Notes under the pieces: model-generated
What the model was told of the DNA's origin: nothing
What the model saw: only the letters and a program-made list of their open reading frames with translations
The model's database searches: none
Made by a program: the position numbers and the translations under genes
NCBI RefSeq assembly: GCF_000719705.1
Contig: NZ_JOHO01000121.1
Coordinates: 1 to 6,758 of the forward strand
From: Streptomyces sp. NRRL S-350
GTDB taxonomy: Bacteria; Actinomycetota; Actinomycetes; Streptomycetales; Streptomycetaceae
DNA: 6,758 nucleotides
Direction of reading: 5' to 3'
Shown here: positions 1-5,321 of the stretch, piece by piece
How positions within the stretch are numbered: position 1 is the stretch's first letter
How the letters are laid out: the number at the start of each line of letters is the position of its first letter

Positions 1-13
1 GGGGCGGAGGACA

Positions 14-32
14 GGGCGGGGGCGGGCACGGG
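14..32 (+). other. Potential G-quadruplex motif
   Basis: Four G runs (14-16, 18-22, 24-26, 30-32) are separated by loops of 1, 1 and 3 nt, which fits the canonical G3+N1-7 pattern on the plus strand. It lies about 115 bp upstream of the probable promoter of the first gene. G runs are common by chance in such GC-rich DNA, so a role is not implied. The rest of 1-146 holds no gene that I can support; the only repeat noticed is the 9-mer CGGAACGGG at 69-77 and 93-101. Confidence 0.4.
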
Positions 33-146
33 CGGTCTCCTCCCGGGGGCGTGCGTGCGGGCGGGCTGCGGAACGGGTCCGGGCATCCTCTCCGGAACGG
101 GCCGCGCCGGGCGAGCGAATTCCGGTCCGGGGCCCGCCCGGCCGCC

Positions 147-152
147 GATACT
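147..152 (+). promoter_or_regulatory. Probable -10 element, leaderless start
   Basis: The hexamer GATACT lies six bases before the ATG at 159. It keeps the A2 and T6 of the TAnnnT consensus. This spacing would place transcription initiation at or next to the A of the ATG. No Shine-Dalgarno sequence and no good -35 hexamer are visible upstream. Confidence 0.5.
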
Positions 153-158
153 GGCCCC

Positions 159-1391
159 ATGGAGCACGATCCCCACGGGGAAGCGGTGACAGCGGTCGGC
201 GTCGAGAAGCTGCGGGCCTGGTGGTCGCACCGGCAGTGGCTGGACCGTCCGCGCACCGGCGCGTCCGCCGCCGAGGTGCTGGCCGCCACCGGCTGGGCCC
301 GCTCGGTGGGCGGCGCGGCACCGTACCTGGGCCTGTTCGCCCGGGCCGGGCTCGGGCGGGCGGCGGTGGACGCCGAGGTGGCCCGGCTGGAGGTGCACGA
401 GCTGCCGTCCGCGCGGGGGTGCACGTACGTGCTGCCGGCTGCCGACTTCGCACTCGGCCTGGCCGTCGGCGCCGCCGCCCCGGTGGGTGAACTGGCCTCG
501 GCGGAGAAGCACCTGGGGGTCGGCCGGGACGAGGTGGAGAAGCTCTGCCTGGCCGTCGAGCGCGTACTGTCCGAGGACGAGCCGCTGGATCCGACGACGA
601 TCCGGGAGGCCGTCGGCGACGCCGTCCGGTCGCTCGGCGAGCCCGGGAAGAAGCGGGGTGTGGCCACCACCCTGCCGCTCGCCCTCGGTCTGATGCAGTC
701 GCGCGGCCGGATCCGCCGGGTGCCCGTCAACGGCCGCCTGGACCAGCAGCGTTACGGTTACGTCGGCTGGGACCAGCCAGTCGCGGGGGACGCCGTCGAC
801 CTCGCCCGCCGCTACTTCTCCTGGGCGGGCCCGGCCACCCTCCGGCACTTCCGCTGGTTCTCCGGCTTCACCGCCGCCACCGCCCGCCGGGCCGTCGCCG
901 AGGCGAACCTGGTCCCGCTCACGCCTGGCTCCGAACTGCTGCTCCCGCCCGAACTGGCCGACGAGTTCGCCCGGTTCACGCCGCCCCGGGAGTCGCGGCC
1001 GACGCTGCTGGCCGGCATCGACGGCATCCACCTGCTGCACCGCGAGCTGCCCCGGCTGCTCGACCCGGCCGACGCCGCCCGCCCGCTGCCCACCGGCCGC
1101 GCCGGCCGCACCTTCGGCGGCGAGGCCGACCCGCAGACCCACGTCGTGCTCGACCGCGGCCGGATCGTCGGCCTCTGGGAGTACGACACCGAACGGGCCG
1201 GGATCGTCCTGCTGCCCTTCGTCCCCCTCGACGACGCCCTGCGGGAGGCGGTGGCCCGCACCGAGGACTTCGTCCGCGAGGAGCTCGGCGACGCCCGCGG
1301 CTTCAGCCTCGACTCCCCGCGCAGCCGCGCGCCGAGGATCGCTGCACTGCGGGCGGCCGGAGCGCGGGTGATCGGCCGAACGGCCGGGTAG
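159..1391 (+). CDS. Winged-helix protein of AlkZ/YcaQ-like DNA glycosylase superfamily
   Basis: This 410-residue protein matches by pattern the HTH_42 (winged-helix DNA-binding, AlkZ/YcaQ) superfamily, whose characterised members unhook bulky lesions and interstrand crosslinks from DNA. Seen: an N-terminal helix with WWSHRQWLDRP (21-31); a conserved segment ELPSARGCTYVLPAADF (81-97); a central part with DQQRYGYVGW (195-204); the family-like GPATLRHFRWFSGF (224-237); and the C-terminal barrel segment with HVVLDRGRIVGLWEYD (328-343) and LLPFVPLDDAL (351-361). Length is normal for the family. The position where AlkZ has QxQ and YcaQ has QxD appears to read W-A-R within GWARSVGG (45-52), so glycosylase activity is doubtful; it may only bind DNA. 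I chose ATG 159 rather than upstream GTG 51 because a -10 hexamer lies six bases before it and the extra 36 residues are arginine/glycine-rich filler. The family is fairly sure; the activity is not. Confidence 0.8.
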   Translation: MEHDPHGEAVTAVGVEKLRAWWSHRQWLDRPRTGASAAEVLAATGWARSVGGAAPYLGLFARAGLGRAAVDAEVARLEVHELPSARGCTYVLPAADFALGLAVGAAAPVGELASAEKHLGVGRDEVEKLCLAVERVLSEDEPLDPTTIREAVGDAVRSLGEPGKKRGVATTLPLALGLMQSRGRIRRVPVNGRLDQQRYGYVGWDQPVAGDAVDLARRYFSWAGPATLRHFRWFSGFTAATARRAVAEANLVPLTPGSELLLPPELADEFARFTPPRESRPTLLAGIDGIHLLHRELPRLLDPADAARPLPTGRAGRTFGGEADPQTHVVLDRGRIVGLWEYDTERAGIVLLPFVPLDDALREAVARTEDFVREELGDARGFSLDSPRSRAPRIAALRAAGARVIGRTAG

Positions 1392-1394
1392 CGT
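1389..1394 (+). promoter_or_regulatory. -10 element overlapping upstream stop codon
   Basis: TAGCGT matches TAnnnT and lies seven bases before the ATG at 1402. Its first three bases are the TAG stop codon of the preceding gene. The dehydrogenase can thus be transcribed from its own leaderless promoter inside the end of the upstream gene. No clear -35 hexamer is visible 16-19 bp upstream. Confidence 0.6.
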
Positions 1395-1401
1395 ACGGCT
1401 C

Positions 1402-2217
1402 ATGTCGACCACCACGCCCGACCCCGCCGGCGCACCCGGCGCCGCCCGCGCCGCCGATTCGGCCGGCGGCACCGACGGGGTCCTGCTCGTCACCGGCGCC
1501 GGCCGCGGCATCGGCGCCGCCACCGCCCTGCTGGCAGCCCGCCGCGGCTACCGGGTCTGCGTCAACTACCGCACGGACGAGGCCTCGGCGGCCGCCGTCG
1601 TGGACGCCATCCGGACCGCGGGCGGCACCGCACTCGCCGTGCGCGCCGACGTCAGCCGGACGGACGGCGTGGAGCGGCTGTTCGCCACCGTGGACACCGA
1701 ACTCGGCCCGCTCACCGCCCTGGTGAACAACGCCGGCACGCTGGAGGAGCAGTGCCGGCTGGAGGAGATCGACGAGGACCGGCTGAACCGGATCTGGGCC
1801 GCCAACATCACCGGCCCGTTCCTGTGCGCGGCGCAGGCCGTCCGCCGGATGTCCACCCGGTACGGCGGCCGCGGCGGCGCCATCGTCAACGTCTCCTCGG
1901 CCGCCTCCCGGATCGGCTCGCCGAACGAGTACGTCGACTACGCGGCCGCCAAGGGCGCGGTCGACTCGATGACCCGGGGCCTCGCCCTGGAGGTCGCGGC
2001 CGAGGGGATCCGGGTCAACGCGGTGCGGCCGGGCCTGATCCACACCGGCATCCACGCGCTCGGCGGCGAGCCCGGGCGGGTCGACCGGGTCGCCCCCGGC
2101 CTGCCGATGCGACGCGGCGGGCAGCCGGAGGAGGTCGCCGAGGCGATCCTCTTCCTGCTCTCCCCGGCCGCCTCGTACACGACGGGCGCGTTCCTGGAGG
2201 TCTCCGGCGGGCGCTGA
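1402..2217 (+). CDS. YgfF-like SDR family NAD(P)-dependent oxidoreductase
   Basis: This is a 271-residue classical short-chain dehydrogenase/reductase, a cytosolic Rossmann-fold enzyme that oxidises an alcohol or reduces a carbonyl with NAD(P)(H). The coenzyme motif TGAGRGIG is at 31-38, the structural NNAG motif at 109-112, the active-site Asn in AANITG near 135, the catalytic Ser at about 166, and the YxxxK pair at Tyr180/Lys184. The C-terminal half, with ASRIGSPNEYVDYAAAKGA and GGEPGRVDRV (221-230), closely resembles what I recall of E. coli YgfF, whose substrate is not established to my knowledge. VNYR after the second strand (54-57) suggests NADP(H). The first 26 residues are an Ala/Pro/Gly-rich extension absent from YgfF; no better start lies inside it. 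Only ten bases separate it from the upstream stop, yet it has its own -10. The class is certain; the substrate is unknown. Confidence 0.95.
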   Translation: MSTTTPDPAGAPGAARAADSAGGTDGVLLVTGAGRGIGAATALLAARRGYRVCVNYRTDEASAAAVVDAIRTAGGTALAVRADVSRTDGVERLFATVDTELGPLTALVNNAGTLEEQCRLEEIDEDRLNRIWAANITGPFLCAAQAVRRMSTRYGGRGGAIVNVSSAASRIGSPNEYVDYAAAKGAVDSMTRGLALEVAAEGIRVNAVRPGLIHTGIHALGGEPGRVDRVAPGLPMRRGGQPEEVAEAILFLLSPAASYTTGAFLEVSGGR

Positions 2218-2218
2218 G

Positions 2219-2263
2219 GGCCCGGCCCCGGGCCGCGCGTGGGCGGACCTCCGGGCGGCCCGG
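2219..2263 (+). terminator. Two GC hairpins after SDR gene, weak terminator candidate
   Basis: Two inverted repeats follow the stop codon at 2215-2217: GGCCCGG (2219-2225) with CCGGGCC (2228-2234), and CCGGGC (2251-2256) with GCCCGG (2258-2263). The very short spacers mean a real hairpin would lose one or two inner pairs. There is no U tract, which is common for actinomycete terminators, but such repeats also arise by chance in this composition. Confidence 0.35.
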
Positions 2264-2340
2264 GGGCCGGTTCCGGACAGCGTCGGCCCGCCACCGGACG
2301 GCCCCCTCCGGTTTCCTTCCGCGCGCCCGCCCCCCGCCCG

Positions 2341-2346
2341 TACCGT
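2341..2346 (+). promoter_or_regulatory. -10 element, leaderless phosphatase start
   Basis: TACCGT fits TAnnnT and lies six bases before the ATG at 2353, so the transcript probably begins at or next to the start codon. There is no Shine-Dalgarno sequence in the six-base gap. A relatively T-rich patch (TTTCCTTCC, near 2311-2319) is the only -35-like candidate and its spacing is long. Confidence 0.6.
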
Positions 2347-2352
2347 GGGGCC

Positions 2353-3048
2353 ATGACCGACGCCTTCATCGACATCCCCGGGGTGCGCAACTTCCGTGAC
2401 GCGGGCGGGATCGGCGCCCTCCGCAGGGGTGTGCTCTACCGCTCCGGGTCCTTCCACGCGCTCACCGAGGAGGGCGCCCGGCGGCTCAAGGACCTCGGCC
2501 TGCGCACGGTGATCGACCTGCGCAGCACGGTCGAGCTGGAGGTCTGGCCGGACCAGCGGCACGACCTCGACCACGAGACCCTCCACGTGCCGACCCTGCC
2601 GGCCGACCGCGGGGACCTCGGCCGGCCCTGGCCGGAGGACCAGGCCGCCCTCTACCCCTTCATGGCCGAGACGGCCGGCACCTCGCTCGCCGCCGTCGTC
2701 CGCCGCCTCGCCGCACCGGAGTCGCTGGCCGTCGTCGTCCACTGCGCCGTCGGCAAGGACCGGACCGGCCTCACCATCGCCGTCCTGCAGTCGCTGCTGG
2801 GCGCCTCCGACGCCGACATCACCGCCGACTTCCTGCGCTCCAACCTCGGCCTCGGCCTGGACAAGGGCCCCACCCCGTACATCGACGAGACCGGCACCGA
2901 GCGCGTCTCCCGCCCGATCAGCGCCGAACTCCTCGCCTCCTCCCTCGCCTGGATCCACACCCGCCACGGCTCGATCCACGCCTACCTCCGCCACCACGGC
3001 GCCACCGACGCCGAACTCGACGCCGTCCGCGCCAACCTCTCGGCCTGA
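2353..3048 (+). CDS. Tyrosine-protein phosphatase family enzyme (Tyr_phosphatase_3 type)
   Basis: This 231-residue protein has the P-loop of cysteine-dependent phosphatases, HCAVGKDRTG (130-139): nucleophile Cys131 and phosphate-binding Arg137 in CX5R. The Lys-Asp pair inside the loop is typical of the bacterial group that includes mycobacterial MptpB, which cleaves phosphotyrosine and in some members phosphoinositides or phosphoserine/threonine. Other family marks are NFRDAGG near the N terminus (13-19), LYRSGSFHAL (28-37) and VIDLRS with a following Glu (53-61). No signal peptide is visible, so I infer a cytosolic enzyme, unlike secreted MptpB. An open frame continues upstream to 2239, but ATG 2353 is chosen because homology begins at once after it and a -10 lies just before it. 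It runs head-on toward the lectin gene. The family is secure; the substrate is unknown. Confidence 0.92.
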   Translation: MTDAFIDIPGVRNFRDAGGIGALRRGVLYRSGSFHALTEEGARRLKDLGLRTVIDLRSTVELEVWPDQRHDLDHETLHVPTLPADRGDLGRPWPEDQAALYPFMAETAGTSLAAVVRRLAAPESLAVVVHCAVGKDRTGLTIAVLQSLLGASDADITADFLRSNLGLGLDKGPTPYIDETGTERVSRPISAELLASSLAWIHTRHGSIHAYLRHHGATDAELDAVRANLSA

Positions 3049-3061
3049 GCGCCTGGGAGCG

Positions 3062-3143
3062 GCCTGGGGGCCCGGGAGCCCGGGAGCCCGAGGCCCGGGG
3101 CCCGAGCACGGAAACCCGAGGCCGACGACCCGAGGCCGACGAC
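3062..3143. repeat. GC repeat cluster between convergent genes, possible terminator
   Basis: The 108-bp gap between the converging phosphatase and lectin genes is built of short repeats. CCCGGGAG occurs in tandem at 3071-3078 and 3079-3086, followed by degenerate copies. A 14-bp unit, ACCCGAGGCCGACG, is duplicated exactly at 3114-3127 and 3128-3141, and a third copy begins at 3142. GGGCCCGGG (3068-3076) can pair with CCCGGGGCCC (3094-3103) with one bulged base, so a strong hairpin can form in RNA from either strand. I infer a bidirectional terminator; the tandem units suggest replication slippage. Confidence 0.5.
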
Positions 3144-3156
3144 CCGCGCGGGGCGG

Positions 3157-3690
3157 CTACGCCCGCCGCTCGAAGCGCCACCACTGGCTCGGGGAGTCGG
3201 TGTCCTCCCACTGCCGGACGCCCTCCTCGGGCGGCTCCGGTGCCGTCAGGGGCTTGCCGCTGATGAAACTGGTCACGGTGTACGTCCCCGGGGCGTCCAC
3301 GTGGGCCTCCAGCAGCCACTCCTGGGCGCCGAACGCGTTGGCACCCCACTGCTGGACGGGTACGCCGTCGTCCGGGGAGGCGCCGGTGACGTCGAGGCGC
3401 TTGCCGCTGGCGGCGTTCTCGACGTGGAAGAGCGCGCCGCCGGGGTGGACGGCGGTGAGGTGCCAGAGCTGGTTGTCGGTGCCGTCGTCGGCGCCGAGCA
3501 CGATCCGGGCGCCGCTGCGCCGGGAGGCGCCGGCGACCTGCAGCAGCAGGCCGCTGCCCACGTTGCGGACGAGGTAGCTGCCGTCGGTGACCGCCGGGTC
3601 CTGCCCGCCGGCCGTCCCGTCGCCCGCCACGTCGTCGCTCACGTCGTCGTCCACGTCATGGTTCACGCCGCCCGGCACGCTGTCAGTCAC
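3157..3690 (-). CDS. Ricin-type beta-trefoil lectin domain protein (RICIN/CBM13)
   Basis: This 177-residue protein consists of an acidic, Asp/Val/Gly-rich N-terminal tail (about 11-35) and one beta-trefoil of three repeats (about 38-78, 87-128, 136-174). Each repeat ends in the QxW motif that names the fold: QLW 74-76, QEW 123-125, QWW 169-171. Repeats one and two also carry the sugar-site-like pattern SG-x-L/K-x-L-x-V. Such domains bind galactose- or xylose-type glycans and are usually attached to secreted hydrolases. Here there is no hydrolase domain, signal peptide or membrane segment, so a free cytosolic domain is inferred; non-classical export cannot be excluded. The GTG at 3690 is the start because no ATG exists in frame and a -10-like CACACT lies six bases before it; a slightly later GTG is possible. 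It is divergent from the next gene. Confidence 0.85.
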   Translation of the reverse strand: MTDSVPGGVNHDVDDDVSDDVAGDGTAGGQDPAVTDGSYLVRNVGSGLLLQVAGASRRSGARIVLGADDGTDNQLWHLTAVHPGGALFHVENAASGKRLDVTGASPDDGVPVQQWGANAFGAQEWLLEAHVDAPGTYTVTSFISGKPLTAPEPPEEGVRQWEDTDSPSQWWRFERRA

Positions 3691-3696
3691 GGTCGA

Positions 3697-3702
3697 AGTG
3701 TG
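3697..3702 (-). promoter_or_regulatory. Weak -10 element for lectin gene
   Basis: Read on the minus strand, CACACT lies six bases before the GTG at 3690. It keeps A2 and T6 of TAnnnT but lacks T1. The spacing equals that of the other leaderless starts in this window, which is the main reason to call it. No -35 hexamer is evident. Confidence 0.35.
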
Positions 3703-3738
3703 TCACCGGCCACCGACAGGCCTCCTGGCCGAGGCCGT

Positions 3739-3768
3739 TTCGACCGGACCGGCCACGCCGCCTATGCT
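3739..3768 (+). promoter_or_regulatory. Promoter of 373-residue unknown protein
   Basis: TATGCT at 3763-3768 is a good TAnnnT -10 and lies seven bases before the ATG at 3776. TTCGAC at 3739-3744, 18 bp upstream, is a tolerable -35. It shares the 85-bp divergent gap with the lectin promoter, so one bound regulator could affect both genes. Confidence 0.6.
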
Positions 3769-3775
3769 GCGGCGA

Positions 3776-4897
3776 ATGTCCACCGAGCAGATACCGTCCC
3801 ACCGTCAGCAGCCGGGCCTCCTCGACGCCGTGGCCGAACTGGAGGCGGTGGTCGCCGCCGGGGACGACGAACGCTTCGGCCCCGTCCTCGGCCTGGTCGG
3901 CGCCCTGTTCGGCCCGGCCTCCCCGGCCGAGCGGGTGGCGGCCGGCCCCCGGCTGGCCGCGCTGCTGCCGGACGCCCCGCCGTTCCCCCGCTCGCACCTG
4001 GCGATGATGGTGGGCGCCTGCGTGGAGCACGGCGCCGACCCGGTCGCCTGTGCGGGCCCGGTGCTGGCCGGCCTGCGCGGCGCGCTGACCGGGGTGGAGC
4101 TGCTGCTGCGGCGCTGGGCCGAGACGGGCGGCGGCCCGCTGCCCGACCGGGAGGAGGGCGACCCGGCCGCGGCGCACGAGCGGATCGCCGACCCGGCCCG
4201 GCTGGACGAGTGGCACGCGCACCTGGCCGTGGTCGGCTGGTGGACGCTGCACCTGTGGCAGCAGGCCTCCTGGGCGGTGTACTCGCACCCGGAGGTGCGG
4301 GCCGGGGCCCGCGCCTCGGGCGTCACCGAGGTGCTGGTGGAGCTGCTCGGCCGGTACGCGGGCGAGCAGCACGACGTGAAGGGCCTCGTCCACCTGGCGC
4401 TGGTGCTGGACGACGAGCCGCTGCTGGTGCTCGACCGCCCGACCGGCACCGGCTACCTGCTGCGGATGAGCGGCCTGAGCGACACCTTCCAGCTGCACAC
4501 CCTGCTCGCCGACGTGCTGATCGGCGGCGGCCACCTGCCCGGCGTCCCACAGGACCCGGAGGTGGTGGCACTGGCCCGGACGGCCTTCCTGGACGGTCGG
4601 CGGGTGATCGCGACGGGTGCCTTCAACCTGGTCGCGCCGGACGGCTCCTGGATCTGGAACGAGGGCACCCCCAGCGACGTCCCGCTGCTGGACGGCGTGC
4701 GCACCCTGGTGCTGGAGCCGCTGCCGTACGGGCGCAGTTGGGCGGCCGGGCGGTTCATCCAGGAGGTGCCGGGCGATCTGCGGCTGGAGCGGGTGCTCGA
4801 CCCGGCGGAGGCGGCCGAGCGGCTCGCCCGCACCGTCCCGGGGCACGCCGTCGACCGGGCCTTCCGCCAGGACCCGGCCGCTGCCGGACCCGAGTGA
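3776..4897 (+). CDS. Conserved-looking protein of unknown function, 373 aa
   Basis: I do not recognise this family. The protein is soluble-looking, with no signal peptide or membrane segment. The N-terminal two thirds (14-215) appears all-helical with many Leu/Ala heptad-like stretches, as in a HEAT-like or helical-bundle fold. A Trp/His-rich block, DEWHAHLAVVGWWTLHLWQQ (144-163), could hold metal or ligand, but no known motif is recognisable. The C-terminal part has HTLLADVLIGGG (241-252) and a Gly/Trp/Asn-rich segment, GAFNLVAPDGSWIWNEGTP (281-299), then RSWAAGRFIQEVPG (320-333), which looks like a small beta domain. ATG 3776 is chosen because a -10 lies seven bases upstream; the frame is open earlier, to 3587, but that overlaps the lectin gene. 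Real coding is supported by third-position GC bias and ordered, non-repetitive sequence. Confidence 0.85.
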   Translation: MSTEQIPSHRQQPGLLDAVAELEAVVAAGDDERFGPVLGLVGALFGPASPAERVAAGPRLAALLPDAPPFPRSHLAMMVGACVEHGADPVACAGPVLAGLRGALTGVELLLRRWAETGGGPLPDREEGDPAAAHERIADPARLDEWHAHLAVVGWWTLHLWQQASWAVYSHPEVRAGARASGVTEVLVELLGRYAGEQHDVKGLVHLALVLDDEPLLVLDRPTGTGYLLRMSGLSDTFQLHTLLADVLIGGGHLPGVPQDPEVVALARTAFLDGRRVIATGAFNLVAPDGSWIWNEGTPSDVPLLDGVRTLVLEPLPYGRSWAAGRFIQEVPGDLRLERVLDPAEAAERLARTVPGHAVDRAFRQDPAAAGPE

Positions 4898-4904
4898 GCC
4901 GGTG

Positions 4905-4918
4905 GGCCCCGGGGGGCC
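4905..4918 (+). terminator. Short GC hairpin, weak terminator candidate
   Basis: GGCCCC (4905-4910) and GGGGCC (4913-4918) form an inverted repeat seven bases after the stop codon of the unknown protein. The two-base spacer means about five usable pairs. There is no U tract. It lies before the separate promoter of the next gene. Confidence 0.3.
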
Positions 4919-4934
4919 GCCGACGAGGTCGGGT

Positions 4935-4940
4935 TAGGGT
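4935..4940 (+). promoter_or_regulatory. -10 element for small membrane protein gene
   Basis: TAGGGT fits TAnnnT. Transcription would start near 4946-4948, leaving a leader of about 30 nt with a Shine-Dalgarno sequence before ATG 4977. This contrasts with the leaderless genes around it. No convincing -35 is visible. Confidence 0.4.
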
Positions 4941-4959
4941 CGGAGGTCGACGCAGCCCC

Positions 4960-4970
4960 GAGGAGTGGAG
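4960..4970 (+). promoter_or_regulatory. Ribosome binding site that decides ATG 4977
   Basis: GAGGAG (4960-4965) and GGAG (4967-4970) precede the ATG at 4977 by 11 and 6 bases. They overlap an in-frame GTG at 4965, so that GTG is part of the binding site and not the start. An echo of the same stretch, GGAGGTCGACG, lies at 4942-4952. Confidence 0.65.
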
Positions 4971-4976
4971 TCGACG

Positions 4977-5312
4977 ATGGCGAAGGTCCCGAACGTGCTC
5001 ACGACCGCCGCGCCCGCCGCGCTGACCGCGGCGGCCGGCCTGGTCGGCGGCTACGGCGTCGCCCGCTGGACCGGCCGGCGCGAGGTGGGCGGTGCGGTGC
5101 TGGCGGCGGCCGGTGCCGGGGCGGCGGCGCAGTGGCGGCGGAGTTCGGGGACGGCCACCGCCGCCGCGTTGACCGGCCTGTACGTGGCGGCCTTCGGCGG
5201 TTCGCACCCGCTGGCGAAGAGGATCGGCGCCTGGCCGGCTGTCTTCGCCGTCACCGGCGTGGTCGCGGCGGCCTCCACGGCCGCGACGGCGCTCTCCACC
5301 CGCGGGAGGTAG
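4977..5312 (+). CDS. Small Ala/Gly-rich multi-pass membrane protein, 111 aa
   Basis: I do not recognise a named family. The 111-residue product is hydrophobic and dominated by Ala, Gly and Val. Probable membrane segments are at about 7-28, 36-52, 57-75 and 84-106, separated by short basic loops: ARWTGRRE (29-36), QWRRSSG (52-58) and AKRIGAW (80-86). The small residues resemble glycine-zipper packing. The function is not deducible; a cytoplasmic-membrane location is inferred. The start ATG 4977 follows a clear Shine-Dalgarno sequence, the only one in this window. The gene has its own possible -10 and converges with the PARG gene, the two stop codons being four bases apart. Its compositional simplicity lowers certainty, but the ribosome site and the tidy end next to the neighbouring stop support a real gene. 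Confidence 0.8.
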   Translation: MAKVPNVLTTAAPAALTAAAGLVGGYGVARWTGRREVGGAVLAAAGAGAAAQWRRSSGTATAAALTGLYVAAFGGSHPLAKRIGAWPAVFAVTGVVAAASTAATALSTRGR

Positions 5313-5321
5313 CCGGCTACC
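5308..5321. repeat. 14-bp palindrome enclosing two opposing stop codons
   Basis: GGTAGCCGGCTACC is a perfect palindrome. The plus-strand TAG at 5310-5312 ends the membrane protein gene, and the minus-strand TAG (read from 5319 to 5317) ends the PARG gene. As RNA it gives a short hairpin of at most five or six pairs, so alone it would be a weak terminator. Transcripts of both genes must overlap unless they stop here. Confidence 0.75.

Noticed and set aside
51..158. Upstream GTG start extending the winged-helix protein by 36 residues
   Set aside because: The added residues are low-complexity, and the -10 hexamer at 147-152 would lie inside the coding region.
2239..2352. Upstream start extending the phosphatase by 38 residues
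   Set aside because: The extension is Pro/Gly/Arg filler, and the -10 at 2341 points to ATG 2353, where family similarity begins.
2219..2352. Small gene between the SDR and phosphatase genes
   Set aside because: No start with a ribosome site or ordered peptide is visible; the gap holds only GC hairpins and a promoter.
1303..2997. Open frame of 564 codons on the minus strand
   Set aside because: It is antisense to the SDR and phosphatase genes, which have complete catalytic motifs. Long antisense frames are normal at this GC content, and its product is Gly/Ala/Arg-rich filler.
3683..4846. Open frame of 387 codons on the minus strand
   Set aside because: It is antisense to the 373-residue protein, which has a promoter and ordered sequence. 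This frame gives Gln/His/Arg/Gly-rich filler.
3301..5025. Open frame of 574 codons on the plus strand
   Set aside because: It crosses the lectin gene in antisense and the unknown gene in another frame, and becomes Arg/Gly/Pro filler without domains.
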